Shown here: positions 43,843-53,201 of the stretch, in pieces
How the letters are laid out: each line of letters starts with the position of its first letter
Numbering within the stretch: position 1 is the first letter of the stretch
Source: Anaerolineae bacterium
GTDB taxonomy: Bacteria > Chloroflexota > Anaerolineae > B4-G1 > SLSP01
NCBI GenBank assembly: GCA_026645815.1
Contig: JAPKMR010000010.1
Span: 1 to 64,000 of the forward strand
DNA length: 64,000 nt
Reading direction: 5' to 3'
The notes under the pieces: model-generated
What the model was told of the DNA's origin: nothing
Database searches by the model: none
What the model saw: the letters and a program-made list of their open reading frames with translations, nothing else
Translations under genes and position numbers: made by a program

Positions 43843-45693
43843 CTAAAACGGAAACAACAATGGCAAAACCACCAACATCGTCATCAGGGTTAAACCCTGA
43901 AAGACCACCCCAATTTTAGCATAGTCCCCAAAACGATAACCTCCTGGCGCCATAACCATGGTGGTGCTCATGGTTGCTATGGGTGTGGCAAAAGCTGTGG
44001 AAGCGGCTGTGGCTATCGCCATCAGAAAGGCCTGTGGCGCGACACCCAATCTCACCGCCGCCTGATAAGCAATCGGCGCCATGAGCACAGTAGTCGCTGT
44101 ATTGGAGATGAACTGGCTAAACAACGCCGTCAACAAAAATAACCCGGCAAGTACGGCAACAGGGCCTATTTGCCCCAGACTACTGGCAAGCCCATCGGCA
44201 ATGAAGGTGACCCCACCAGTTACTTGCAATGCCGTTGCCAGGGGCAACATACCCGCCAAAAGAATGATGCTCTGCCAGCTAATGGTACCATAGGCTTGCT
44301 CTACCGTCAGACTGTTGGTGAGGAGCATTGCCACCGCCGCCAGCATCACGGCAACTACGGCAGGCAACACTTCCAGGCTCATCAACGCCAGCATTGCCAG
44401 CATGATACCCCCCGCAACAAAAGCACGCCGAGGGGTGCGCTGCGCCTCGAGCATCTCACGGGGCAGGCCTACCACGATGAAATTCCGACGTTCCTCCTGT
44501 AGCAGGCGGATATCGCGCCATGCACCGGCGACCAGGAGTGTATCACCCAGACGCAAGGGCATGGTGGCGAGATTCCCTGTCGCCAGCGGTTCACCACCAC
44601 GCCGTGCTGAAAGCACCGTCACATGATAACGGTCCCGAAAACGTAGGGCTTTGAGGGTTTGCCCCAACAACAAGGAACGCGGCGGCAACAGCAGCTCCAC
44701 CATCCCCATTTCCTGAGCGTTCAACAAATCATCATCCTGCAGGTGGGGAAGTAAACCTAAACGTTCCTCACGGGTCAAGCGTGCGATATCATGCGCTTCA
44801 CCCTGAAGATGAAGAATATCATGCGCCTCGATGACCATCTCTGGGTCCGCAGGGTGAGCCTGTTCCGGCGCACCCTGCATCTCCGGCCAATGTTGGCGCT
44901 CCAACACATTGATGTGATAACGGGCGCGCAGGTCAGCATCGGCAAGCGACATCGCCACCAACGGTGAGCTCGGGCGCACACGCACACGAAACAAGTTGCC
45001 GGGCAGACGATAGGTTTGCACCAGTTCATCGAGCGTGACATTGCCCTCCACGCCGACAGATTCCGCCTCCCCCGAACGGTCACGCGAAGGCAACCAACGC
45101 CTTCCCAGGGTCAAGATAAAGCCGATACTCAATACCAGTATCAATAAGCCCACCGGGGTAAAGGTAAAGAAGCCGAAAGGGGACAATCCATGCCGCAGCA
45201 GTTCATTGCTCACCACCAAATTCGGCGGCGTGCCGATCAGTGTCAACAAACCACCAACGAGTGAACCGATGGCCAAGGGCAGTAGCAACCTCGAAGGGCT
45301 GATCTTTGCGCGCCAGGCAAGATTGACCGCCACGGGAATCAATACTGCCGTCGCGCCAGCGGAGCTCATCGCCGCGGAAAGCAACGCTACCCCTAACATG
45401 ATGAGCACAATCAGCCGCGCCTCGCTCTGCCCACCAATACGTGCGAGCAGGTCGCCAATACTTTGTGCCACACCAGTCTGATAGAGTGCGCCACCCACCA
45501 CAAACAAGCCAGCAATCATCAGCACTACTGGGTCCGCAAAACCAGCCAACGCCTCTTCTGGCGTGAGAATGTTGCTCAGAATGAGCGCCAGAATTACCAA
45601 TATGGCAACCACATCCATGCGGAGTCGTTCTGTGATAAAAAGCACGACGGTCACCACAAGTAAACCCAACACCAGCCACATATCAAGACCCAT
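43843..45693 (-). CDS. SLC13/DASS-type transporter with two RCK-C (TrkA-C) domains
   Basis: 616 aa from ATG 45693, with AGGAGG seven bases before; the much longer open frame upstream is spurious. Membrane helices fill residues 1-185 and 400-616. The two hydrophilic RCK-C/TrkA-C regions lie between (about 195-390). SNxT-like family motifs are seen: SSAGATAVLIPVAVNLAW and SNTATTVLMAPIA. The group carries sulfate, dicarboxylates or other anions with sodium or protons. The RCK-C inserts probably gate it by ligand. Substrate unknown. Confidence 0.85.
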   Translation of the reverse strand: MGLDMWLVLGLLVVTVVLFITERLRMDVVAILVILALILSNILTPEEALAGFADPVVLMIAGLFVVGGALYQTGVAQSIGDLLARIGGQSEARLIVLIMLGVALLSAAMSSAGATAVLIPVAVNLAWRAKISPSRLLLPLAIGSLVGGLLTLIGTPPNLVVSNELLRHGLSPFGFFTFTPVGLLILVLSIGFILTLGRRWLPSRDRSGEAESVGVEGNVTLDELVQTYRLPGNLFRVRVRPSSPLVAMSLADADLRARYHINVLERQHWPEMQGAPEQAHPADPEMVIEAHDILHLQGEAHDIARLTREERLGLLPHLQDDDLLNAQEMGMVELLLPPRSLLLGQTLKALRFRDRYHVTVLSARRGGEPLATGNLATMPLRLGDTLLVAGAWRDIRLLQEERRNFIVVGLPREMLEAQRTPRRAFVAGGIMLAMLALMSLEVLPAVVAVMLAAVAMLLTNSLTVEQAYGTISWQSIILLAGMLPLATALQVTGGVTFIADGLASSLGQIGPVAVLAGLFLLTALFSQFISNTATTVLMAPIAYQAAVRLGVAPQAFLMAIATAASTAFATPIATMSTTMVMAPGGYRFGDYAKIGVVFQGLTLMTMLVVLPLLFPF

Positions 45694-45712
45694 AACCAAC
45701 CTCCTGGTCTCT

Positions 45713-45741
45713 ATGATACCCATGGATGGGGTATAATGCAA
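45713..45741 (-). promoter_or_regulatory. Predicted promoter of the SLC13-type gene
   Basis: Minus strand: -35 TTGCAT (45736-45741), 17-bp spacer, -10 TATCAT (45713-45718). The start would fall just before the AGGAGG, giving a very short leader. Confidence 0.45.
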
Positions 45742-45754
45742 GTTGAGAGTGACT

Positions 45755-45820
45755 GGGCACTCATAGCAATTCAGAGGGCTTCTGCGTCTTATGTGAGGCT
45801 TGAGGTGCGAATGCGTTGCT
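45755..45820. repeat. Degenerate fragment of family A element
   Basis: GGGCACTCATAGCAATTCAGAGGGCTTCTG… follows the left portion of the 32859 copy with several changes, then loses similarity. Nothing else is recognised in the spacer to 45939. Confidence 0.5.
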
Positions 45821-45939
45821 ATAGAACTCTTTAGCTCAGGGATTTTGCGCGCCCGCATCTTTGGGCTAAAATGCTTAAGAGCTGTTAGAACAAAACTGCG
45901 CATTCCCTTGCACATCCGAGCCGATTCGGGGGAGATAGA

Positions 45940-46929
45940 GTGACCGAAATTGTTATCCATGGCAGCAGCTTCTACAACGAGGACTGTATTGCTGGTTGTC
46001 AGGCGCATATCCCCGATGCCAGCGTAGACCTCATTGTCACCGACCCACCCTACGGCATCAAGGGTGACACTCTCCACAAACACTACAACCGTAATGAAGC
46101 CTTCGTCATTGATGGCTACATCGAGGTGCCGGCGACAGCCTATGGCGACTTTAGCCGGCGCTGGATCGCCGAAGCGGCGCGCATTCTGCGACCCAATGGC
46201 GCACTCTACCTCGTCTCTGGCTATACCCAGCTATACCACATTCTGGATGCACTGCGCGCCACGGAACTTGTTGAGGTCAACCATCTTATCTGGAAATACA
46301 ATTTTGGGGTCTTTACCCGCACCAAATATGTCTCTTCGCACTATCACGTCCTGTACTATGAAAAACCCGGACCCGGAAAACGCACCTTCAATCTCGCCTG
46401 TCGCTACGGGCTACAGGAAAGTGCGCCCGGCGGCGGTTCGCTCAACTACCGGGATCGGGAGGATGTCTGGCTTATCAACCGAGAGTACAAACCCGCTCAA
46501 GTGAAGAATAAGAATGCCTTACCCACCGAATTATTGGTAAAAATGCTCCAGTACAGCAGCTGTGAGGGCGATCTCATCTGCGATCCATTTATGGGTGGTT
46601 TCTCTACTGCGCGGGTAGCACTGGGACTCAACCGGCGCTTTGTGGGCTTCGAGCTTTCCAGCGCCGCCTTTGAGCAAGGTGTGGCGCTGATACAGGCACT
46701 TACTCCTGGTGAGCTGTTGGAGCAGGTGCGCCAACCACAGAAGGGTAGATTATCCCATCAGGGGCACACCTGGAGTGAAACAGAAATCTCGGCGGTGTAC
46801 CAGCGTTATGACAAGCTTCGTGTTGAAGGAGTGACCAAGAAAGCAGCCTTTGAGATTCTGTCGGCAGAATTTGGGCGAGGACGCTGGGCACTCGAACGCA
46901 TTCTGAGGCGCCGGGGGGGCACGCCATAA
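45940..46929 (+). CDS. Orphan site-specific DNA methyltransferase (N4C/N6A, beta-type order)
   Basis: 329 aa. Catalytic motif DPPY at 35-38 precedes the AdoMet-binding FMGGFSTA near 214, the order of beta-class amino-methyltransferases. The target-recognition region lies between. The last 55 residues (SETEISAVYQRYDKLRVEG…WALERIL) look like a separate helical DNA-binding module. The GTG start at 45940 has GGAG six bases before. No restriction endonuclease gene is adjacent, so it is probably a solitary regulatory methylase. Recognition sequence unknown. Confidence 0.85.
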   Translation: MTEIVIHGSSFYNEDCIAGCQAHIPDASVDLIVTDPPYGIKGDTLHKHYNRNEAFVIDGYIEVPATAYGDFSRRWIAEAARILRPNGALYLVSGYTQLYHILDALRATELVEVNHLIWKYNFGVFTRTKYVSSHYHVLYYEKPGPGKRTFNLACRYGLQESAPGGGSLNYRDREDVWLINREYKPAQVKNKNALPTELLVKMLQYSSCEGDLICDPFMGGFSTARVALGLNRRFVGFELSSAAFEQGVALIQALTPGELLEQVRQPQKGRLSHQGHTWSETEISAVYQRYDKLRVEGVTKKAAFEILSAEFGRGRWALERILRRRGGTP

Positions 46930-47136
46930 CAACGTTGCCTGTACTTGTGGGTTGCTGAGCGCCCTGCCACCAATATCCACAGGGCATTGAGCAAGCCGAT
47001 AATCCAATCCCTTGCGCAAAATTCCTAGCTGGACGTATAATCGAGGCAATACTGGATCGCATTTTAGACGCGCGGAAAACGCGATAAAAATACTCTCTGC
47101 ACAAATCGCGGAAAAGATTCAGCGGAGGCATTATCC

Positions 47137-47799
47137 ATGGACAACATTCCTATAGAGGCTCTTTTCATCCTTGTCGTACTTGCCACCATAGGGTTGATCA
47201 CCTGGTTCATCATTACTTACCTGCGAACGCCAAAACAAAGAAGGGCAGGGGATGAGGAGGGTTCCGCGCAGCATGGCTCTCAAGCCGATGCAAAGTCCGA
47301 TGTGCTCACCGTTCGCCTCAACGACCGTGGCATTTGGGAGGTCCTGGTCTATGGCGTCCCCTATCGCTCCCTCGGGTCTGTGCCCAATCCCGAAGCGCAG
47401 CAAAAGGTTGTGGATGCGCTGAAAATTCTCGACGGCTTCAGCAAAACACATATCCAAAAGCAACAAGCAAAGCCCCCCCAAACAGAGCCCACGAAGCTAG
47501 ATACAACAGATGGTTTGCCGCCTATTTCAATAACCCGCGAGGCAGCTCCATTGCGCCCTGCCGCTATACCCGTGTTCATGCCGCAGATCAATCTTGCCAG
47601 AGAGATTGGTGAAATCGTGGAAGAACTTCAGGCGCACGTCCCATCCCTGGCAAAAACGACCATTCGCCTGCAAAATGCGTCTGGCGGTGGGGTGCTATTC
47701 ATCGTAGATGGACAGCTCTATCAAAATCTGGAAGACATTCCCAATCTGGAGATTCAAGCATTGATCCGCGCCGCAACGCGGCAATGGGAAAGACAATAA
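47137..47799 (+). CDS. Single-pass membrane protein with an internal duplication, function unknown
   Basis: 220 aa. One helix (about 8-28) anchors a cytoplasmic-type soluble region. Two short blocks resemble each other: VLVYGVPYRSLGSVPNPEAQ (about 71-90) and VLFIVDGQLYQNLEDIPNLE (about 187-206), each a beta hairpin followed by a helix. A Pro/Gln-rich linker separates them. I do not recognise the family. It lies between the methyltransferase and miaB with spacers of about 200 bp on each side. Confidence 0.65.
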   Translation: MDNIPIEALFILVVLATIGLITWFIITYLRTPKQRRAGDEEGSAQHGSQADAKSDVLTVRLNDRGIWEVLVYGVPYRSLGSVPNPEAQQKVVDALKILDGFSKTHIQKQQAKPPQTEPTKLDTTDGLPPISITREAAPLRPAAIPVFMPQINLAREIGEIVEELQAHVPSLAKTTIRLQNASGGGVLFIVDGQLYQNLEDIPNLEIQALIRAATRQWERQ

Positions 47800-47879
47800 G
47801 TAGAGCTCCTGCGGTATAGAAAAAGTCGCGAAAATCCCTTTTTCCCCCTCCGGTAGTTTAAGAAAGTCCTCGCGCTCCC

Positions 47880-47908
47880 TTGACCCCGGCGCTGTTTCGC
47901 GTTACAAT
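47880..47908 (+). promoter_or_regulatory. Predicted miaB promoter
   Basis: -35 TTGACC (47880-47885), 17-bp spacer, -10 TACAAT (47903-47908). The leader is about 100 bases. Confidence 0.65.
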
Positions 47909-48017
47909 GCGCTTCGCATTGGAAGGGCAGTTTGCCAGAACAAGATAACTGGCACTCCAGAGTGAGTATCCTCCGTGTTAGCCACGGTGAAAGAACTTCC
48001 AGGCAAATTCAGAGAGA

Positions 48018-49379
48018 ATGGATCAACGTATGCAGTATCATGTCTGGACTATCGGCTGTCAGATGAATGTTGCCGACTCCCAACGCGTAGCCGCAGGACT
48101 GGAACGCCTGGGTTATACAGCAACAGATCATGCGGAAGAAGCCGATATTGTTGTCTTAAACACTTGTGTCGTGCGCCAACAGCCCGAGGACAAAGTCGTG
48201 GGACGCCTGCAACAACTGCGTAATTTCAAGGCCAAGCACCCGGAGCGGGTGCTAGCGCTCATGGGTTGTATGGTTGGCACGCGCGAAAAGGCTGCCCTTG
48301 AACAGCGTTTCCCATGGGTAGATCTCTTTCTGCCGCCTTCTGACCCGACAGAACTGTGGGCTTACCTCGCCCAACGTGAACTGCTCGATGAAGCGCAGAC
48401 CCTGATCGCTGACGCGGAATCACGCCGTCTGGCGTTGGGACGTACAGACACCGTATTGCCCCCTTCAGAGGAGAGCTACACCGTGAGCGCCTATTTGCCC
48501 ATTGTGTTGGGGTGCTCACACGCCTGCACCTACTGTGTGATTCCCTACCGCCGCGGCGCAGAGCGCAGTCGTCCGCTGGAGACGATCGTCGCGGAAGCCC
48601 AACAACTGGCATCACAAGGGGTCAAAGAGATCACGCTGCTGGGGCAAATCGTGGACCGCTACGGTTATGATTTGCCGGAATTCGCTGGCGCCACGCAGAC
48701 GCCGCTCGTGACGGTGCTGCAGAGAGTCCATGAAATCGAAGGGGTAGCGCGAATCCGCTTTCTCACGAGCCACCCCAACTGGATGCGCGACGATCTGTTG
48801 GATGCTGTAGCCGCTTTGCCCAAAGTCTGTGAGCATATCGAGGTACCCATACAAGCGGGCAACGATGAAGTGCTGGCGAGGATGCGACGAGGCTACACGG
48901 TGGATGATTACCGGCGCCTGGTAGCGCGTATTCGCGATCGCATTCCCGGCGTATCTATTGCAACCGATATCATCGTGGGTTTCCCGGGCGAAACTGAGGC
49001 GCAATTCGAAGACACTCTGGCCCTATTGGAAGAGTTGCAGCTCGATAAGGCGCACATCGCCCGCTACTCCTCGCGCCCACTCACGGTGGCGACCCGCACT
49101 ATGGATGACAATCTCACCTATGACGAAAAGGAGCGGCGACGGCGCGAATTGGATCAGGCACAGACGCGTATTCTCAAGAAGCTCAACGCCCGCTTCGAAG
49201 GACAAGAAGTGGAAGTGTTGGTAGAGGGGCAGAAGAAAGGCCGTTGGTTCGGTCGCACCCGAACTGACCGGTTGGTTTTCTTCAGCGCTGAAAGGAATTG
49301 GTTGGGGCACATAGCCAGACTCAAGGTGACGTGGACTGGTCCCTGGTCACTGATAGGCGAGACGATTATAGATGCATAG
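48018..49379 (+). CDS. miaB: tRNA-2-methylthio-N6-dimethylallyladenosine synthase
   Basis: 453 aa. The N-terminal UPF0004 domain holds three cluster Cys (TIGCQMN near 14, NTCVV near 50, MGCM near 84). The radical-SAM motif CxxxCxxC is CSHACTYC near 163-170. A C-terminal TRAM domain (about 390-453) binds RNA. The enzyme methylthiolates A37 of tRNAs reading UNN codons. ATG 48030 is an alternative start. MiaB is preferred over MtaB/RimO by the domain order and the TIGCQMN opening, but MiaB-like paralogues exist. Confidence 0.9.
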   Translation: MDQRMQYHVWTIGCQMNVADSQRVAAGLERLGYTATDHAEEADIVVLNTCVVRQQPEDKVVGRLQQLRNFKAKHPERVLALMGCMVGTREKAALEQRFPWVDLFLPPSDPTELWAYLAQRELLDEAQTLIADAESRRLALGRTDTVLPPSEESYTVSAYLPIVLGCSHACTYCVIPYRRGAERSRPLETIVAEAQQLASQGVKEITLLGQIVDRYGYDLPEFAGATQTPLVTVLQRVHEIEGVARIRFLTSHPNWMRDDLLDAVAALPKVCEHIEVPIQAGNDEVLARMRRGYTVDDYRRLVARIRDRIPGVSIATDIIVGFPGETEAQFEDTLALLEELQLDKAHIARYSSRPLTVATRTMDDNLTYDEKERRRRELDQAQTRILKKLNARFEGQEVEVLVEGQKKGRWFGRTRTDRLVFFSAERNWLGHIARLKVTWTGPWSLIGETIIDA

Positions 49380-49456
49380 CCGCCTGCCCCGAAACCAAGA
49401 GCTGGTAGTAGTAAATACAATCATCCCAAGTAATATGCAGCACGGAAATTCAGGGA

Positions 49457-49936
49457 ATGGTAACCGATCAAATTGACCTCCATGCCATGATGCGCGTCTA
49501 TGCCGAAGAAGCGGTGACCCTGGCGCGTGAGGAATTTGAGGTGGCGATTGATTATTCAGAAATGAGCCTCTCAGACGCCGATCAGATTCTCGTCGCCATT
49601 CATGATGCCCTCCCGAAAGACACCGGCGGTGACTTCGAAGAAGATGGCCCATTGCACCAATGGGTCCAGGAGCTGGCTGTTATCTGGGGCGCGTATCTGG
49701 GTGAGGTGCTGCTACATTACTGGCGCGGCGAATGGACGCTCAACGTGCCGGCAGATCACGCCGAAGCGACCGCGGTGCAGATTGGAGACGTCCTCGTCTA
49801 CCCCATTTCCAAAGTCTACCAACGCCTGACCTCCGACCAAGACACCGGGCTCGTTATCTTCTACGAGGAAGTGCGCTGGGAACTATCCAGAATCACAGGT
49901 TGGGGACCACGGGTCATTCCCGCAGTGGCGGGATAG
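49457..49936 (+). CDS. Conserved-looking acidic protein of unknown function
   Basis: 159 aa, no signal or membrane segment. It shows a helical N-terminal half and a beta-rich C-terminal half, with IWGAYLGEVLLHYWRGEW in the centre and VYPISKVYQRL beyond. It resembles small single-domain DUF proteins in general build; I cannot name the family. It is downstream of miaB by 77 bp and upstream of the FAD oxidoreductase by 69 bp on the same strand. Confidence 0.6.
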   Translation: MVTDQIDLHAMMRVYAEEAVTLAREEFEVAIDYSEMSLSDADQILVAIHDALPKDTGGDFEEDGPLHQWVQELAVIWGAYLGEVLLHYWRGEWTLNVPADHAEATAVQIGDVLVYPISKVYQRLTSDQDTGLVIFYEEVRWELSRITGWGPRVIPAVAG

Positions 49937-50005
49937 GTGAATACTTTTGGCGATGGATAACCAGCATTCGTATCCGTTGCACTATCCAAATCGAGAGAGG
50001 CATAG

Positions 50006-51367
50006 ATGAACATCGGCATCATTGGCGCAGGTGTTACCGGCTTGACCGCTGCCTATGACCTGACCCGGCAAGGACATCAGGTCACGCTTTACGAGGCGCG
50101 CCCCTATATCGGCGGTCTGGCAGCAGGATTCAAAGATGAAGGTTGGGATTGGGCGCTGGAACGCTTCTACCATCACATCTTCGCCTCAGACCGGGATATC
50201 ATCACCCTGGTTGAGGAGCTGGGCATTTCCGACATGCTCTTTTTCCCCAGCCCGGTCACCTCGATCCTGAAAGATGGTAAGTTCTATCCCATCAACAAGC
50301 CATTGATCGGTCCCTGGTTGGAGCGCTTGCCGCTAGGTAAGATGCTCTCCAATATGGCGGACCTTCTGGCAACAGGACTGCGCGTGCTCGCCTTTCGCCC
50401 AATCCCCTTCCTGGCACGGCTGCGAGTGGGATTGGTTACCGCCTACCTGCGCTACAGCCCCCACTGGCAACAGCTGGAACAAGTTACTGCGGATGAGTGG
50501 CTCTCGCGTGCTGCCGGTGCGCGCGCGTACGAGGCCTTTTGGCAACCACTACTTGAGGGTAAGTTCGGTCCCTATTACCGCGAGGTGAATATGGCCTGGT
50601 TCTGGGCGCGAGTTGTGGCGCGAACGCCTAAGCTGGGGTACTTTCAGGGTGGGTTTCAAGCCTTTCTGGATACGCTCGCGGAACGGGTCAAGCTCCAGGG
50701 TGGCAAAATCCTGCTGGAGCATCACGTGCGTGGCGTTCATCCTACCAGCGATGGACGTATCCGTCTGGAGCTAAGTGACCATGAGGTCATCCACGACCGC
50801 GTATTGGCGACCTGCTCACCGCAGATGCTCAAAGAGCGCACGCCCGCTCTGCCAAGCTCCTACACCGCAGGGTTAGAGCAGTTGCTCTCCATGGGCGCTG
50901 TGGTGCTGGTTCTGGCAGTCAAAGCGCCGGTGAGCGCCGGGCATTACTGGATCAACATTCCCAAACGCGAGGGCTTTCCATTCCTGGCCTTTGTAGAGCA
51001 CACCAATTACATTGACCGGCAGCATTATGGCGGTGACACGCTGATCTATTGTGGCGATTACCTGGAACCGGGACATGCCTACTTCGAAATGGAACCAGAG
51101 GCCCTGTTGGAACGGTTCATTCCAGCCATCCAGCGCATCAATCCTGCCTTTGACCGCAGCTGGATTCGCAAGGTATGGAAGTTCAGCGAAGCCTATGCCC
51201 AACCGGTGCCAAGGCTCAATCATTCGCAAAACATCCCACCCCTGGAGACACCTATCACTAACCTGTTCATGGCGAATATGAGCCAGGTATACCCCTGGGA
51301 TCGTGGAACGAATTATGCTGTGGAAATCGGTCGCCGGGCAGCACGCTTGATAGCAAGTGAGCGCTAA
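50006..51367 (+). CDS. FAD-dependent amine-oxidase-like oxidoreductase
   Basis: 453 aa. The dinucleotide-binding loop GIIGAGVTGLTAA at the N-terminus is followed by YEARPYIGGLAAGF. The C-terminal FAD motif has FMANMSQVYPWDRGTNYAVEIGRRAA. The fold matches the protoporphyrinogen-oxidase/UDP-galactopyranose-mutase/phytoene-desaturase superfamily, and relatives of this length often lie in polysaccharide loci. Adjacent to the surface-glycan operon (convergent), so a nucleotide-sugar or lipid substrate is plausible, not proven. Confidence 0.8.
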   Translation: MNIGIIGAGVTGLTAAYDLTRQGHQVTLYEARPYIGGLAAGFKDEGWDWALERFYHHIFASDRDIITLVEELGISDMLFFPSPVTSILKDGKFYPINKPLIGPWLERLPLGKMLSNMADLLATGLRVLAFRPIPFLARLRVGLVTAYLRYSPHWQQLEQVTADEWLSRAAGARAYEAFWQPLLEGKFGPYYREVNMAWFWARVVARTPKLGYFQGGFQAFLDTLAERVKLQGGKILLEHHVRGVHPTSDGRIRLELSDHEVIHDRVLATCSPQMLKERTPALPSSYTAGLEQLLSMGAVVLVLAVKAPVSAGHYWINIPKREGFPFLAFVEHTNYIDRQHYGGDTLIYCGDYLEPGHAYFEMEPEALLERFIPAIQRINPAFDRSWIRKVWKFSEAYAQPVPRLNHSQNIPPLETPITNLFMANMSQVYPWDRGTNYAVEIGRRAARLIASER

Positions 51368-51481
51368 GCACCACGATACAGTCAGTTCTGAAGCCAGCGG
51401 CGGATTTCACCAGTGACCGCAAGTGTGAGAATTACACACGAGCGGCAAACACCCGATTCAAGATGAGGCATTAATCCTGAA

Positions 51482-51796
51482 TCACGTCGTTTTTGAGGAG
51501 CGTCTAGAAGAAAGCCACCCTACAAACGGCGGTAAGAATTCTAACAGAGCCAACAGCGCCCATAGCAAACGTTCCCACCAACGCTCGCTAAGAGCGGCTA
51601 AACCGGTGCAGAATAGCACAAGGCTCAACGTAAGCCAGCGCTGCGACACCCGGCGCGCCCAAACGTCACGAAAGCGCACGCCCTCGCGCTGTGCCTGCCA
51701 GGAATTCCAACTCAGCAGCGCCAGCAGGGTTGCCAGAGCCGCAATCCACAGGCTGTTGAAGAAAAGCCCTTGTACATCAATCATGAGTGCCCTCAA
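51482..51796 (-). CDS. Small hydrophobic membrane protein
   Basis: 104 aa with three predicted membrane helices and no recognised motif. Its start overlaps the O-antigen-ligase-like gene by 20 bp, so it is translated from the same mRNA and ends the surface-glycan operon. Possibly an accessory of the ligase/polymerase. Confidence 0.55.
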   Translation of the reverse strand: MRALMIDVQGLFFNSLWIAALATLLALLSWNSWQAQREGVRFRDVWARRVSQRWLTLSLVLFCTGLAALSERWWERLLWALLALLEFLPPFVGWLSSRRSSKTT

Positions 51797-53126
51797 AGCT
51801 ATCTAGACCCTTCGAATCCTCTGCAGCAGATGCTAGAGCCAGTAACCCCAAAGATACCCAGAAAACAATCCCCGGTTTGCTGCCGAGTGCAACAGCATCG
51901 GTAAGGCCGTAGATGTGCAGGGCGATGAGTGCAGCGAGCAACGGCAGCCCCTTCTGGGTTTTTGAATGCCATGCTACCGCAAAAGCCACACCTAATAATG
52001 CCAGATAAGCAATCAAACCGGGCAAGCCAACATCCGCTGCCGTCTGGAGGAAAATGTTGTGGGCGTGAGCGATATCGCCGTTTTGCGATATCGTAAACAA
52101 TGGGTACAACACCGGCACCACCTTGCGCAGCGTTCCCAATCCACAACCGGTGAAGGGAAAATCCTGAATTGCATAAAGTGCGCGAGACCAGATCTCCACA
52201 CGACCGGAGAGGGATACCTTTCCCGTAAACTCTGTCTCGGTCACAACATCGTCGGCCCACGCGCGGTCGAGCATCTCGGTGGGAACACTCGCCACAAACA
52301 GACCACCGCCAAACAACACCAGCGCCAGCAGCGCCAGAATGCTCACACGCAACCAGCGTCGCCCGGAACGCCACGCCACCAAGCCCAATAGCGTCAGTGC
52401 CCCGGCTATACCCCCAATCCAACCGCTGCGAGATTGGGTGATTACGAGCAAGCCTCCAGTAAGTAGCACCGAAAACACAGCTAAAAACAGCCAGGCCAGA
52501 TTCGAAGCCCCAGATCCCATCGTCCTGGATTTGCCATGTGACTCGGCTTTCCCAAGTCCTGCCAGCAGTTGGCTCAAAGCCCACCACAAGAAACCCAACG
52601 CCAGCGGTAGATAGAAAGCCAGAATGCCTGCCAGCTGATTGGCGCTCACGCCCCCTTCCGGGCTTTCAGGTAGGGTCAACAAGCGCGCCGGCAAGCGTGC
52701 AATTAGAGGCGCCACGACAGGGATTTTGACGTAGAATTGGGTGCTCAAGGCGCCTACCGCGGCAATGCCCAAACCTAATCCAGCTAAAACCAACACACCC
52801 CAACGCCAGCCCCGGCGACCGCGCAGCGCTGCCACAGCACGGAATACGCCCAAGCCCAACACCAACCCGGTGGCTTTAGAGAGGGTGATCTCGGGCCACG
52901 CAGTTACCAGAATTCCCACACCGGTAGCTAAGGCAAACAATAACAACGCAGCATTAAAGGGGGTCGGTGCCCAGGGCTTGCGGATGAAGGCGCTCACCAA
53001 CCAGAACAACGCCAACACAATCAGCGCCATTAACGTCGCCGTAACGCGAAATGTTGGAAAAAGTAAGAAGGGGGCAACGGCTAAAAGCAAGCTCCATTCG
53101 AGGCAGGTATAGGCTCGTTGCATCAT
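51777..53126 (-). CDS. O-antigen ligase/polymerase-like membrane protein (Wzy/WaaL)
   Basis: 449 aa with about 11-12 membrane helices and one large outside loop (about 265-345). The loop has the family-typical segment SLSGRVEIWSRALYAIQDFPFTGCGLGT, close to the RxxxW…P..G.G pattern of O-antigen ligases, followed by AHNIFLQTAADVGLPG. It should join or polymerise lipid-linked glycans at the outer face of the membrane. ATGs at 53126 and 53123 are both possible starts. Confidence 0.85.
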   Translation of the reverse strand: MMQRAYTCLEWSLLLAVAPFLLFPTFRVTATLMALIVLALFWLVSAFIRKPWAPTPFNAALLLFALATGVGILVTAWPEITLSKATGLVLGLGVFRAVAALRGRRGWRWGVLVLAGLGLGIAAVGALSTQFYVKIPVVAPLIARLPARLLTLPESPEGGVSANQLAGILAFYLPLALGFLWWALSQLLAGLGKAESHGKSRTMGSGASNLAWLFLAVFSVLLTGGLLVITQSRSGWIGGIAGALTLLGLVAWRSGRRWLRVSILALLALVLFGGGLFVASVPTEMLDRAWADDVVTETEFTGKVSLSGRVEIWSRALYAIQDFPFTGCGLGTLRKVVPVLYPLFTISQNGDIAHAHNIFLQTAADVGLPGLIAYLALLGVAFAVAWHSKTQKGLPLLAALIALHIYGLTDAVALGSKPGIVFWVSLGLLALASAAEDSKGLDSFEGTHD

Positions 53127-53201
53127 AGAACCATCAGCATGAGATTATCGTTCAGACAAAGCACCGGGGATATCAGAATCTTTCTGAATGCCACTACAGG
53201 C

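Noticed and set aside
45694-46083. Upstream extension of the SLC13-type gene across the methyltransferase start
   Set aside because: AGGAGG precedes ATG 45693 and the extension has no membrane-protein character.
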